A DNA stretch of 64,000 nucleotides, taken from the NCBI GenBank assembly GCA_018857735.1, contig JABMCL010002071.1, positions 90,001 to 154,000 of the forward strand, read 5' to 3'. Each line of letters begins with the position of its first letter. Positions within the stretch are counted from its first letter, which is position 1. The notes under the pieces are model-generated. The model did not search any database. It saw only the letters and a program-made list of their open reading frames with translations, and was not told the origin of the DNA. The stretch is from Alviniconcha marisindica. Lineage: Eukaryota; Mollusca; Gastropoda; Provannidae. Of this stretch, positions 10,631 through 24,082 are shown piece by piece. The position numbers and the translations under genes are program-made.

Positions 10631-11178
10631 TACATTTACGTATATGTGGGTTCATGCTAACATTTTTGGAAAAGTCGAGGATTTGTTATTGTAAGTTGTT
10701 ATAGAGTTCCCCACTCTGGGGATCACTGGGTATATATGCAATTGTATACTGACAGCTGCATTTTGATAGTAATTGAGTTTTGGTTCAGTATGCATTTTTG
10801 GAACTGGGGCATTGTTGATTTTTGGACTTTGTTGTGGTTTTTGTTTCTTGATGTTTCATATTTTCAACGGTGTTTTCGCTGATGTAATCCTTACGCTTGA
10901 ATGGGCGTTAAAGACAAATTGCCGTTGCTTGCAGACAGTCTTTTTCCCGAATATCTTGATACACTTTCTACGAGATTACAAGTGCCGAATGTGAACAATT
11001 TGTCGATGTCAAAACACAGTGAGATCGTCGAGTAAACGAGCTTCTGATTGTTATTTCAGCAGGCTTCTAGTTCAAATGAACCCAATAAGACCATCCAGGA
11101 TTATCGCAACCTATAGCTACATTAGGTTTTCATGCAACAGTTTATTTATAGTTCCTGTGTTTAGCGCTTAGGGTATAT
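10631..11178. other. Non-coding stretch, nothing recognised
   Basis: No supported gene or repeat. The frame at 10773-10994 is hydrophobic by chance composition and matches nothing I recognise. Confidence 0.5.
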
Positions 11179-11699
11179 TGATCAAAGTAACTAGACCAAA
11201 GCAAATGCTGTTCAGTACAATGTCCAAGATAAGTAAGTCTAGTTACAAGAAAATACTGAATGTAGCAGTTTATTTGTGTAGCCTATTAGTTCTTTCTTAG
11301 TGGCGTGTATTTTAGTTTCCCTGTCGAATAATGAAATAAACTCAGTCACGGAATAATGGCAACCTGAATCACTTTAACATGTATTCAGTTTGAACAACGC
11401 AAGAAGCAAGGGAAGAATTGAAAAGCAAACATGCGTGCACACACACACGACCCCCTTCCACCTCCCACACCATCCTCCCCCCGGCCCACTCCACTACACA
11501 AAAATCCATCACAACATCGAATCACATTGGGTTCTTTGTTCAGCAAGTACACATAATTATATATGTGCACATGCGCTTTTCATTTCAATTTTTCTTGTTC
11601 TCGCTTTCAACAAAATAACGTAGATGTGAACATTAAAATGATCCAGTTTGACATTATTTCATAATAATTCAATTTACTTAAAGCAGGGGTGTTTGCGTA

Positions 11700-11780
<81 letters not shown>
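11700..11780. repeat. (TG)n(GA)n compound microsatellite
   Basis: About 11 TG dinucleotides pass directly into roughly 28 GA dinucleotides. Confidence 0.95.
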
Positions 11781-11784
<4 letters not shown>

Positions 11785-12095
11785 GTTCTTTTAAATTTTT
11801 ATGACGAGTCATTTACTTTACAACACAGTAAAGTGTGCGATTCCATTTTGGTCGTGTGTTTGTGTTTTCAGAAGCGCAGAACTTCCTATCTTACCCGTTC
11901 AAAATAATCAGGTTGAAGCAGAACGTTTATCAAGACACGTTTCCACAATGACTCGGGAAAAACAGGTTGGTATGTGTACTTAGTTGTTCTTCCTGTAAGT
12001 TATCATTGCCAAACTATTGACCATTCTGTCACTTTAGTTCCTTTTAATTGGAAATATAATAGATTGTGTCTAGTAGGCTAATGAGGATGTGGGGG

Positions 12096-12099
<4 letters not shown>

Positions 12100-12166
<67 letters not shown>

Positions 12167-12178
12167 GCGCACACACAC
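12100..12178. repeat. (AC)n microsatellite
   Basis: About 31 AC dinucleotides, then an ACGC-rich end. It is the expanded counterpart of the short tract at about 13247-13276. Confidence 0.95.
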
Positions 12179-12893
12179 TGACAGACCACACACACATTCA
12201 AACTTAATACAAAATTTCAAGGGACTTGAATCCAAGTTTTTTTTGTTCCCCCTCTATTGTTTGCTATCACAGCGTTCACAGCGAAATGAAATAAATAACA
12301 GTTGACAAATAATACATATGAGCTTTGTGTGCGGTACCATACGTAAATCTGTTCGTCAACATCTTTGATCAAAGTAACTAGACCAAAGCAAATGCTGTTC
12401 AGTACAATGTCCAAGATAAGTAAGTCTAGTTACAAGAAAATACTGTATGCAGCAGTTTATTTGTGTAGCCTATAGTTTTCTTAGTGGCGTGTATTTTAGT
12501 TTCCCTGTCGAATAATGAAATAAACTCAGTCACGGAATAATGGCAACCTGAATCACTTTAACATGTATTCAGTTTGAACAACGCAAGAAGCAAGGGAAGA
12601 ATTGAAAAGCAATCACGCGTGCACACACACACGACCCCCTTCCACCTCCCACACCATCCTCCCCCCGGCCCACTCCACTACACAAAAATCCATCACACAA
12701 CATCGAATCACATTGGGTTCTTTGTTCAGTAAGTACACATAATTATATATGTGCACGTGCGCTTTTCATTTCAATTTTTCTTGTTCTCACTTTCAACCAA
12801 AATAACGTTGATGTGAACATTGAAATGATCCAGTTTGACATGATTTCATAATTCAGTTTACTTAAAGCAGGGGTGTTTGCGTATGTGTGTGTG

Positions 12894-12928
<35 letters not shown>

Positions 12929-13639
12929 GTTCTTTTAAATTTTTATGACGATAGTCATTTACTTTACAACACAGTAAAGTGTGCGATTCCATTTTGGTCG
13001 TGTGTTTGTGTTTTCAGAAGCGCAGAACTTCCTATCTTACCCATTCAAAATAATCAGGTTGAAGCAGAACGTTTATCAAGACACGTTTCCACAATGACTC
13101 GGGGAAAACAGGTTGGTATGTGTACTTAGTTGTTCTTCCTGTAAGTTATCATTGCCAAACTATTGACCATTCTGTCACTTTAGTTCCTTTTAACTGGAAA
13201 TATAATAGATTGTGTCTAGTAGGCTAATGAGGATGTGGGGGAAGACGCACACACACACACGCACGCGCACACACACTGACAGACTACACACACATTCAAA
13301 CTTAATACAAAATTTCAAGGATTTGAATCCAAGTTTTTTTTGTTCCCCCTCCATTGTTTGCTATCACAGCGTTCACAGTGAAATGAAATAAATAACAGTT
13401 GACAAAAATACATATGAGCTTTGTGTGCAGTACCATACGTAAATCTATTAGTCAACATCTTTAATGCACACATACTAGAGCATGCTAACATTACATTGTG
13501 TATTTTCACAGCACCTTCAAAATAATTGCAGCAAGTATAATCGTTTTTTCTAAAGCGCTATACCCCCTTCTTTTCTCTTTCAAATATGTATATAATACGT
13601 TGGCTATTGCGATACTAAAGTGAAACTCCACATCCTAAC

Positions 13640-15100
13640 AAGACTGACTGAGACATTTGACAAAAAGCTCAGGAGATTAGAGGAGAGCTACACAGGGGAA
13701 CAGTTTGGAAAAGAAAAGTAAGGGGACAGAGAAAGAAATGGTGGAAGCCCTGGCCGAAAGAGTCAACTCCAAAAAAAAAATCTATCTGATAGCAGTTTAT
13801 GATGTTGATGAAGCCGAGGAGGAAGGAGAACAGAAGAAGAAAAAGGGCACAGGGGGGAAAGCATTGTAACCAAGACATGTTTTGGGGTTGTTGTTTTTTC
13901 ATATCTTATATTTTCATATTTCTCATATTTTTATACGCACATTTTCATATCTTAAAAATCAAATCATTGAAAATCCAGTGTAACAGGGCAGGACGGGAGA
14001 AAATTCCCAGCTGCTGGAGGATGTAAAACTGCAAATTCTGAAAAATGCTCTCAAACTGAACAAAGCTGTAGAAGGAAAAAAAAGGACAGAATGTACATTA
14101 GCTCACTCACTTCTGATGCAAAGAGACTAGTACAGAGCCCTGAAAACAGAGATGGAGAAACATCTAAAAACCAGATAGAAGGATCCAGTAACCAGGGAAG
14201 GGAAAATAATCGAAAGACCTGGTCTGGGTATGTCAAACAGCAACTGACAGACCCCCAACCCCCACCCCCAAAGCTAAGCGTAAATAGTTTTCTCAGAAAA
14301 CTCCACTCTAGAACACTTTTCAAGCACAGTCACTATACAAACGCTGATTGATTGCAGAACAACAGAAACCTTTTTAGCATTTGACAATGAGAAAAAAAGC
14401 ATTATTGCACTGATATGCTCTAAATCAAGCAAATGTTATTAGAGCAGAGTATGATATTCTGGATTTTTCCTTTTTTTCTCAATCACCAGACAATGTAAAT
14501 ATAAGTAAAGGATACCCTCTATGCTCAGGAATACCCAGAACTTAACATTCTGACTTTGAGGAAAGTGTGTGGTCTCTTATCCCTAATCAGGGTGTATGCA
14601 GAATAGGACAGAGGAGAACAGAAACAAACTATATAAGTTACTGAGATCTGCCCTGATTATGAAATTTGACTGCTTGTGCTGCTGGGAATTTTCAATCAGG
14701 AAACTGGTGAAATGACCAAGATAATGATTTTACTCAAAAAGTACTAATTGGGGTGTATGCAGAAGAGGCCAAACTGAACAGAGAACAGAAAGGAACTATA
14801 CAGGTTACTGAAATCCGACCTGAGGAACCATACAAGTTGCCGAGATCCGACCTGATTATGAAATTTAACTGTTTGTGCTGCTGGGGGCTTTCAATCAGGA
14901 AAGGAAACTGGCGAAATGATCAAGAGAATGATTTTACTCAGTGTCTGGGCCGCATTTCCTGTCTGACAAGGAGAGAAGGTCAGACAGCAAACATTTTAGA
15001 CTTGGTATTTGCTAATGATGAATTTTCTTCTTCTTCTTTTAAAAATAAATATGCAGTATTACAGCCCTACTGGCAAAAGTGACATGGACTGAAGTTTACT
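13640..15100 (+). mobile_element. Decayed LINE: ORF1-like and endonuclease remnants
   Basis: The strongest piece is at about 14960-15030. REGQTANILDLVFANDE matches the 'R..QTPNLLDLVFTNE' block of LINE APE-type endonucleases. A shifted frame near 14880-14910 suggests the preceding 'GDFN' block. A lysine/glutamate-rich stretch at 13640-13870 may be a decayed ORF1 coiled coil. Stops and frameshifts are frequent. A partial direct duplication of about 170-200 bp is visible: 14600-14745 is repeated at 14750-14945 (ctgattatgaaattt, gcttgtgctgctggg). Inactive copy. Confidence 0.6.
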
Positions 15101-15955
15101 AGAACTGAGTGCTGATAAATGCTGTTAGGTAATGAAGAATAAAATACATCTACCAAAGGAAAAACACATATCCAAAAGTAAATGTAGACAAAAGGGCAGA
15201 CAAATGCCATGTGAATAAATGCAATGACCTGGAAAATGACAAAATATTAAATAAAATTCATACAAAAGATATCTGAAGATCTTTTTAAGGGAAGTATAGA
15301 AGGATGAGAAATGACTGTAACAGGAAAGTTTAAAAAGCCATAAAAAAAAAAGAGGTGAAAATCCTTGACAATATTGTAATGAAAACGCTAAGAGATTTAT
15401 TTATTTTTTAACATGTGCAAACGAGGTGCCATTTGCATTTTTGGGGGCAAGATTCACAGACATATTTTCCACAACATGCAGGAATGTAAGTGTGCTGTGT
15501 ATGTTTGCATAAGCATGTGACTGGTGACACCCAATGTGTAATGACAAAATGTCACAGGCACTTCAGTGTGCAGTCAATAACAAGCAATAAACTTCAGTGG
15601 CCTTGCTTTAACATTTCAGAATAATTGCAACACTTGATGATGTTCAGATTTCTAAACCATCAAAACTGACAGATTCATGGGACTTATCTTTGAAACAAAA
15701 GTGCATTAGAAAAGTTTCCATGTCTGAAACAGTCAACAAAGGTTTCATACAATCAAGAAAATGTTCCAAATGGACTCAGACATGAAACATTTGCTGATAA
15801 CAATGTCCCCCAACAGCAAACGAAAAGAGAAAAGGTCCAGTGGTCTACAACAAAACCCATGGGTGTATCTGAGTTTGTCACATTGTTATTATTATCATCT
15901 CCAGATGAGCCCTAAACACTTCACAGTGGTGACTATATAGTATTATTCTCTGCTT
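15101..15955. other. Non-coding stretch downstream of LINE remnant
   Basis: AT-rich with no recognisable protein. The piece at about 15885-15935 (ttattattatcatctccaga) looks like the (ATT)n end of another LINE/SINE 3' tail. Confidence 0.4.
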
Positions 15956-15959
15956 CCAA

Positions 15960-16362
15960 ACAAACACAATGCACTCTAGTTGTATGTGACTGATTCTGAA
16001 TGAATAACTGTAGCTTAGCACAGCATATTCTTGAATATCCACCAAAGTAGTGTACAGCCGCTTGATTGTTACATGGCTGGTGTCATGTGAAACTGAGTGC
16101 ATGTTCTGTTTACACCATACAACAGTTTACAGTGTCACTTTATTTGAAGGCACATATGGAGGGTGCACGTGTGTTTAGCTGCAACCTGCACTTTGGGCAG
16201 AATGACCGGGATCTTTTATGCGCTACTGTGGTTACATTGGAGTGGAATGGCTATCAAGATGAGTCAGAACAGAAAGCTGATCCTGGAAAAGAAAATTTGA
16301 ACCAGTGACCTTTTAAATCATGTGTCTGGCACTCTATGACTCTACCACTGAGCTATCCCCGC
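15960..16362 (-). mobile_element. tRNA-headed SINE, second family
   Basis: On the minus strand the element begins gcggggatagctcagtggta, with a B-box-like 'ggttcaaatt' about 50 bp further on; this is a tRNA-like head. The body includes ccgggatcttttatgcgc. Its distal part (about 15975-16130) is repeated at 53781-53940, sharing ttgttacatggctggtg and accatacaa. It lies just beyond the 3' end of IPP. It is not a functional tRNA because the acceptor and anticodon arms do not pair. Confidence 0.7.
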
Positions 16363-16617
16363 TTGACATGGCCAAGTACCCCCCAAAAAACAAGAACCGC
16401 AAATCTTAGTCATACTCTACATAAAACATTCTAGATTTGAAACAAAAAAAATCTGAACTGACATCATAATCAACAGATTACATGTAACACCATGACTGGG
16501 TTAACAGCTAATAAATTCACCAGCACTATCATATGCACATGTACATCAAACAACCCATCTACACTATCACAAATAATATATCATAGTTGCAATGTGTTGC
16601 AACACGCTACTTTCTGT

Positions 16618-19600
16618 TCAAAAAACGAAGGCCGCAGCCTCACAACGGCCAGTCTGTAGCTTGGGCAGAAAGGTCCAGGAGCCCGTCAGAGGATTGTAGC
16701 ATTCCACAGTGTCCAGAGTCAATGGAGCAGCACACTGGCCAGCATGGCTACGTCCACCAATCACGTACAGCAAGCCACTCACCACGACACATGATGGACC
16801 TGCTCTACTCACAGACATTGGGGGCAAGTCTGTCCACTTGTCCTGTAAAACACATATTAAATGTACAGAAAACACATTTTCAATATACAACTTTGCTGTT
16901 AAAAATCACAAACATGTCGGGCAGCCTGAAGTATAGTTTCCAAGCATGTGTTTTCTTAAACTTGCATCCAGATACAATTTCAGCATATCAAAGTGCTCAT
17001 TGTTGGACTAAGGTGGCACTATAACTGGTCAATGGACACAAACAAGACTGTTATTTGTTCTGTCCATTATAACCATGCATGCATAGATAGACACACATAA
17101 AGTACTCACATAAACACACGTCAAGTACTGATAAACACCAACCCACCTCTTCAACAGAATACCGTTCAGCTGAGGACAGCGCACCTTCATGCTCATTCCA
17201 GCCACCAACAACATAAATGTAATTATCAAGAGCAGCTATGCCCACATGTGCACGCCGCTCACTCATTGGGCACAGGCTCTGCCACTCCTGAGTAACTGGG
17301 TTGAAACTCTCCATCATCTTCATCTCCAGGCCCATGTCATTCAGCCCTCCAACCACATAGACTAGACCTACAGCAAGACAAAAGTCATCATCAGCTTTAG
17401 TTCAGTTCAGGATAATACCCAAGAGCTCAGGGCAGCCCACAGGCTTCTTCATTCTACATATAGTGAGCCTGCAAGACATGAAATCACATCAATCTCCTAT
17501 CTAACTTCACATTATTCAGACTTCCTGTCATAAACATTAAACATGGACTGATGAAGTAAGATGTCAAATTCAACACAAGCTCCATCTAAGGCCCAAGTCT
17601 TTTGGATCCAATTCCAAGACCACACCCTTCAGTACTCATCATAACACTCTGTAACTTAACCAAAAAAGGCATTCTTATCAGTGCAGTCTATGAAATTACA
17701 TTCATCATTCTTAGTTGTCTAAATTGTGTTCCTTATATCTGATGTCACAAATTCTTCTAGGTTAATTTGACAAGCATATGTTCATCACAGCTTCACAGAA
17801 TTGTCCAAAATCAATAACAACAGCAAAAAGGGGAGTGTGTGGGGGGCATTTCTTACATAATCTGTACTGTAGTAAATTATTACATCAATAAATAGCCTTT
17901 TGCAAACTTAAACCAAATCAAGGTAATCCATATTGCACAATAAACTTACCAGATTACAACTGCACTAACACATAATCAATACCTGTACCTTCATGCTGAA
18001 CAACTCCCATAGCAAAACGAGGTGTGGGCATATGACCGACCATGCTCCAGGTGTTGGTTTCTGGGTCGTAACGTTCTAGCGAGTTGCCGATCTCAGCTCC
18101 AATCCATCCACCAAAGGCATACAAATGTTCCCCATGTGCACACAGACCCAAACCATACCGAGGCAACACCATGTTCTGAACCTGAAACATTACCCATAAT
18201 CAATACTAAACACTCAAAAGCAATTAATACTTCAGATATAGTAATCAAATCAAAAGACTGGAAGAAATCTAGGTAAAAATTATTTCTTATCATATTGAAA
18301 ACAAATTCTTCATGCTAGTTACATCCTCCCTCTCCCTCTGTATGTGTGTGTATGTGTTTTGCGTGTTGTGTGTATATATATATACCCCAAACTGTACAAC
18401 CTAAATCCTAATACATCGTTTGCACCTGGTGGTGATAACACAAAGTGACATTGTGTGTCTGTGTGTGTGTAATATCACAAATGTCCAAAAGGAAAAAACA
18501 TGTATTGCCACCGTCGGTGACTGACTGAGTAACACCATCAAACAATATTCTGATCAACATGTTCAGACAACAGTACTTATCACTCAAAAAAACTATCTAA
18601 ACTATTTTCAATCTCAGAAGACTTTTCTAATGGCTCAGTTATTTTCCCCCTTTCATAAATCAAATGTCTAGTTGAGCACCCCCCCCCCTCCCCCCCATGT
18701 TAAACCCTTGCCAATAACTACCACAATCAACACAGTGAAATGGTGGGTACCGGTTCACTCAAGTCATACAAATTTGTCATGCAAGTAAAATCAACATACA
18801 TTTGTCAGGTTTGGCAATGTTAACATGAAAAATAAGGTGCACAATAGTAATGTATACTTCTACTAGTTCTAGGTGAGCCAAAGGTCGTCATTACTTCCTT
18901 CAAACTGCCGTAGAACTACACTAAGCAAATGTCAACCTCTGTACCTGTGACCATGTACTTGTGATAGGATCAAAGCGCTCCACTGTGTCATAGATCATGC
19001 AGTCGCTTTCTCCACCAGCTACATAGACACATCTGTTGAGAACTGCCACACCATGACTGCTGCGGGCATACTTCATGGTAGAAACATTATGCCAGTGTTG
19101 GTAAAAGGTGTCATATTTTTCCACTGATGCCAATGTCTGTGTGTCAGTCCAACGGTAGCCACGTGTGCGGCAGTAGCCCCCAAGCACAAAGACATATTTG
19201 CGAGCTGACTTGCGTGGATGAAGCAGGTAAGGGCGAAAATGTAGAAGTTTCAACTCAGCACCTATTCGTTGGTCAAGGCGAGATTCGTGCACCACTTGTG
19301 TCACTGCCTCTCGCAAGTTTTCATCATCAATGTCTTCCACCATGGAATCAACATCTTTCTGGGTGATTAAAGGAAACCTCACTGGTTTCAACACATCACC
19401 CACTTGTCCCAGACGACCTTGAACATCATGCTGCAGCCATGTCAAGGCTGCTTTCAGAACCTGTGCCTCTGAGTCCACTTTGAGAAGCTCACTGTGAAGG
19501 ATGTGAATCAAGTGTCTCCATTCCAAACGCTGGAAATCAGCTTCAGTCATCACCTGCAGGAAGTTGTTCTCAATGAATCTCTCGGCAGCATCCTGAACAT

Positions 19601-21310
19601 CCTGCAGCTGATGCAGCTCTGCCAGTAAGTAGATGCCTACAAATGAAACACATGACAAAATGAGAAGGAAAGTCATCTTGAATCCAAAATCAGAAAACCT
19701 CTTGACCTCCACAATTCATTATGCAAACAACAGCTTGTACCTAAAATGCTCTCATCTCTGATCCCATAATACATTATGACGTATGTGGTTGATTCTGACC
19801 CTTCTCCACCCCACCTTATTTTTTCTTCTTCTTTTGAATAGTGTCCAACTTCAACATTATAAAGACACTTGACACTTTTAGTGCATGCTAGGTTATTTTG
19901 GTATTTCTATAATCCATCAAACTCTTACATGGACTACAAGATCTTTGATGTGTATATATATATATTATATATGTGATCTTTTTGCATGCATATAAAGGGG
20001 GGAGGGGGGGCTTGGCTTACAGTTTCATCCAAAGGATTTTTATAGTCTGCACAGAATCTGACTCTGGAGAAATCTCAGGGTGGGTGCAAAGGCTAGCACA
20101 TAATGGTCACCCATCAATCATACTTGATCATGTTTAACTTTGGCTTTTGAGAGCAAGTACTCTTGCTCTGCGCCATTGACTCAGAGCTCTGCACCACTCA
20201 CCCCCTCCCCCATTTTCTCTTCAGAATTATGCTACTGCTAAATTTTAAAAAATCTGAAAAATGGCTAATAACAAGATCTTGTCCAAAAAGAATCAGAAAT
20301 AGGCTATAAATAAAAGCTGGAATATTCCAATCCAGTCAGTTTGTAAATGCCTAAATTCACCTCAAGGCATCTTCTGTGCATTTCATTGATCAATGTGTCA
20401 CCAATTTGGATCCATAGTATGCAAAGCAATTGCTGTTTTATTTTTTCCTTTCCAATGACAGTCACATCACTGAGGTAAGGTGGAGGTTGGTGGGGGGGGA
20501 CTAGCAAATAAGTGTGCAATAAATGCTTCCCCAAAGCAGCATCTCACCAACACAGTTATCAGGCGCCAGCTGTTGTATCAAATACTGTCGGCAGATAGCA
20601 ACCACAGGCAACAGCTGTAACATGTCTGCTGCTGCTAAAATTTCCTGACACGATTCCCCACACACCTGAATGTGACCTGCAAACAGAAGCAAACAAATCC
20701 CCTGAACACAATGTACAGGAAACCAATTGCACATATATATTTATAGTTATATATATATGTATATATATGACTATGCATAATTTTCCCAAGCTCATGGCAA
20801 ACTTCAGCAGCAGTCAGCCACTGCCTCTTTAAACTTAAATAGTGGTAAATGATAATGTATAACTGACAAAAGGATTAAGGCCAAATACCTACAGGATCCC
20901 CAATACATCTGAATAAAAACATTATCTGTCCTTTCAGGTTATATGGTCCTCAAATGCACACTGTTTAGCCTACTGATTGACTCTACACATTAAGTAATGC
21001 ATGCTGCCTAGCAGTTTGTTTCATCTGATTAGCACATACCTGAATAAATAAACTTGATCAGTTGCTCGAAGGTAGCTGGAGAAAGGTCATGAAGAGTGAT
21101 GTTTTCTCTCTTACCCTCCGTCAGCCCACTCATGAACATAGCTCGAAAATAAGGACTGGCAGCAGCAAGCACAAGTCTGTGGGCAGGAAATTCTCGTTGT
21201 CCCACTGCCAGTCGCACATCACAGAAACATTCTTCCTGCCACAGACTGCTGAGGCTCTTCAACAATGAGGATGGGAATTCCTGAGCAACATTCCTTTCTA
21301 CTTCCTCCAT
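16618..21310 (-). CDS. IPP: IPP-type BTB-BACK-Kelch protein (CUL3 substrate adaptor family)
   Basis: Exons on the minus strand: 21310-21040, 20676-20548, 19636-18945, 18181-17989, 17367-17147, 16842-16618. Splice phases agree and give 576 residues, close to vertebrate IPP (about 584). The BTB domain (about 25-135) has CFCDVRLAVGQREFPAHRLV and AAASPYFRAMF. The BACK domain lies at about 140-240. Six Kelch repeats (about 290-576) carry GG pairs and Y/W residues (VFVLGGYCRTRGYRWTD, YAFGGWIGAEIGN, YVVGGWNE, LLYVIGGRSH). HPRKSARKYVFVLGGY joining BACK to Kelch and the 'GGWIGAEIGNSLERYDP' block are what single out IPP among Kelch paralogues. The family binds actin or serves as CUL3 ligase adaptors; the substrate is unknown. 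An acceptor at about 21320 implies an upstream 5' exon that I could not locate. I use ATG 21308-21310. Confidence 0.93.
20490..20500. repeat. Short poly(G) in IPP intron
   Basis: A minor G-rich stretch (ggtggggggg). The introns of this gene otherwise hold short (AT)n tracts (about 20733-20768) and no recognised gene. Confidence 0.5.
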
Positions 21311-21346
21311 TTCTGCATGCAAGTCTGTGCTGAAAGCAAAACACAA

Positions 21347-21694
21347 AATATGCTTTCAAACATAAAACAGTCTCACAACCAACAGACTAATCTATAATCC
21401 CCAAAGTAAACAAATCTTTTGTTTGTGCATTTACAAGCTTTTTTGTTTGTTGTTTGTTTCTTATATTTATACTTTAAATATTAGTAAGAGCCAAAGATTT
21501 CTCTGCTGTCAATATAAAATGAATTTTGAATGTGTGATATAACTATAACTTAGTGCTATAGTATTAAGTGCTACAATTAACAATATGTCAAACCTGTACA
21601 TATATAATATATATGTTCAACACTCTGAAAAACTGCATATATTTTGCACAAACCATGATCCTCTCATGAACTGCTCAAACCCCATGTATGCATT

Positions 21695-21728
<34 letters not shown>

Positions 21729-22840
21729 AAGATCATGACACCATGGCTTGCATTTCTCTCTCTCTCGTTCTCTGAGATCTGGTGCAAAGTAATTTAGGTA
21801 GCAACTTTGACACCTGCCAGACTGGATTTTGATCTACACATGCTGTCTGCATTTGCAAGTGTTTGACATGAGAAACTACCCTCAGAAGAAGCCTGAACAG
21901 TGTGACCATGTGAACCAGGCACTTGCTGTATTGGCTGAAGCATTCAACACACTTCTGACACAGTGACAGCAAAGAAATGGTGAACACCTTGTCTTGTGGT
22001 TTAAGTAATACATGATGCAGATCCACATCAGATAAGTACATTATTTCATATAATCATAGACTTGTGATCACTGAACACAAAAGACTGATTTCCAGCATTT
22101 TCCATGCTCATAATCACTACATCTAAATCGCATAACAGTAAAAACAAAAAACTGATGCAGTCTCATCATATAATTATTTATTTTCTTCTTCAATATACTA
22201 GGTATATATATATATATATTAATTGAGTGTTAAATTGAACACTATTGACTATAATAGTATAGACTTTTTTTATTTGATTTTTTAAGACACTGCGTTTGCT
22301 GTATGCAAGTTTATAAAAGTGTTCGCGTCCCCTGTAAAACCTTTACCAGTAAACATTGTGTACATGTTTATATATTTATATATATCGACCGAGCAGCATT
22401 TGGTAACAGCTTTGCTGACGATCAAAAGGACGTTCCTACCCTAGGTTTTTTTCAAACCTTCTTTCAGCAACAGTATAATAAACATGTAAGGTTGTCGCAA
22501 CACGTGGTCTTCATGCAACTCCTTACATGTGCTGCAGAATCCTATCGCAAACTGATCGTCAACACCAACTGCCCTCCGGACTTGTCGGCTGACGTCTGCT
22601 CTACTGCTGTACAATGACAGTTACTTCCCTTGAACACTTTAAAAACTTGCTATTTGCAGAACATCATGGACAATTTTAATTCTTAAATTGAGTTGCCCAT
22701 ACTTCAGTATTTTAAAAGCATGACCATCATATATATGTATGTATTATCTTTCACTTGCAATCGGGTCGTTCCTGAAAAAAACGATCATAAACGTGCAAAA
22801 TCATAGTGTTGTCTGACATTTGAAGACATAAACAGGTGCG
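21347..22840. other. Upstream flank of IPP, non-coding
   Basis: No coding exon is recognised. There is an (AC)n tract at about 21697-21726 and an (AT)n at about 22202-22219. The untranslated first exon of IPP probably lies here or in the GC-rich stretch beyond. Confidence 0.45.
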
Positions 22841-23084
22841 CCCAAGAATGGAATGGATTCTCATACTGATACAGAAAGCTATCAAAATAGAATACCATTT
22901 CAGGATCAGGAACGATCTGAGTGTCTACAGCTACGCGTACGCGTTAACTCTTTGTACGCTCTTTGCATTGGTGGTACGCTTTTGACGGTAGGGTCCGGGC
23001 CGTGGTGGAGACGGGGAAATTCTACAAATTCGGCTACCAAGGTTCGCTTTCATGACTCGTTTTGCGAATGCCCGGCCTTGGACG

Positions 23085-23115
<31 letters not shown>

Positions 23116-23602
23116 GGCCGGGCCGTTACTGTGTGTGACCGTGCCTGCCGCCGCCGTCACCGTGAGTCCCGGCGGCACCGCCGCAACGACCGTCGTGCTG
23201 ATGCGATCACCGTCAGTCTGTGCCGGGTGCCGGATCGTTGACCCCGGTCGTCTGATCATCGACGACGAATAGGCGGGCCATTCCGGCCACCCAGTGCCGG
23301 AAAGTGCAAGCTGGATCGCGGGGTCGGCGGTGCGGCACCGTGGACCGTGGACGGCACTTGGCAGTAGTGGAGTGTCTCAGTGCCGGACCCCATACCGGCC
23401 CCGACCCACTCCGCGGCACTGAGCCGCGCAGTGCAGCAGACCCGTACCCACTTCTTTGGCGGACTCGCTGCACTCCGAGCATCGCCTTCCGGCCACGACC
23501 TGCCCAGCGGCAATGGAGGAAGCATGTTGCGGCGTAACTAACCAATGCCGCAGCTGGAACTGCCTCGCCGTATTGAAGCCTGACTAGGAGCTGCAGATTG
23601 CC

Positions 23603-23716
23603 TCAGAGTTCAGGAGCTGTGTGAAAGTCAGTCGAGGTAGCCCCCCCCCCCCCCCCCCCCCCCCCCACCCCGCCGTCCTAATGAGCCTTATCAGTGTTTT
23701 GTTGTGGACGTAACAT
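23603..23716 (+). mobile_element. LINE/SINE 3' end fragment, plus orientation
   Basis: It carries the same cagagttcaggagctgtgtg motif as 8061-8080, then a poly(C) tract, then the tail (gtcctaatgagcctta, tgtggacgtaa). It matches the 3' end of the LINE at 7360-8155. Confidence 0.65.
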
Positions 23717-24035
23717 TGAACCATGCACACGCACTGGTCACAGTTTGTCCCTAATATGTCAACCGACATCACCATCATCAGTTCATGTAGACTGCCGCTA
23801 AGCCACCCGTATCGCCTCTGCGCGGATGATTCAGTTCCCGCCACTCAGACTGACACTGACCCGGCGCCGCATCAGTACCAGAGTGTGTCATGTCCCTGGC
23901 ATGATTATGAAGCGGGGCAGCGGTACCAGCAGACTGCATGGACACTAGACTCACGTATTCTCAGTGGCTTCAATTACCGGCTGCCCACAACGCTCCAGTC
24001 ATGGACTACACAGCCATGGCAATAGTCATATGATA

Positions 24036-24082
24036 AGTAAACATGGTGGCTTAACGTCCACGGAAACCATAAGGCTTATGAC
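24036..24082 (-). mobile_element. LINE/SINE 3' tail fragment, minus orientation
   Basis: agtaaacatggtggcttaac followed by gtccacggaaaccataaggc is the reverse complement of the shared 3' tail also seen at 1538-1587 and 3452-3500. Confidence 0.65.

Larger units (their letters stand above)
11179..13460. repeat. Tandem duplication of a ~1.19-kb segment
   Basis: Copy 1 is about 11179-12365 and copy 2 about 12366-13460. Both begin tgatcaaagtaactagacca and end near gtcaacatctt. They are near-identical apart from a few substitutions and two microsatellites: (GA)n at about 11724-11780 and (AC)n at about 12100-12176 in copy 1 are much shorter in copy 2 (about 12898-12924 and 13247-13276). No protein is recognised in either copy. 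Confidence 0.93.

Noticed and set aside
22853..23272. 139-codon open frame with a polyglycine run
   Set aside because: The glycine run is a poly(G) tract and the flanks match nothing known.
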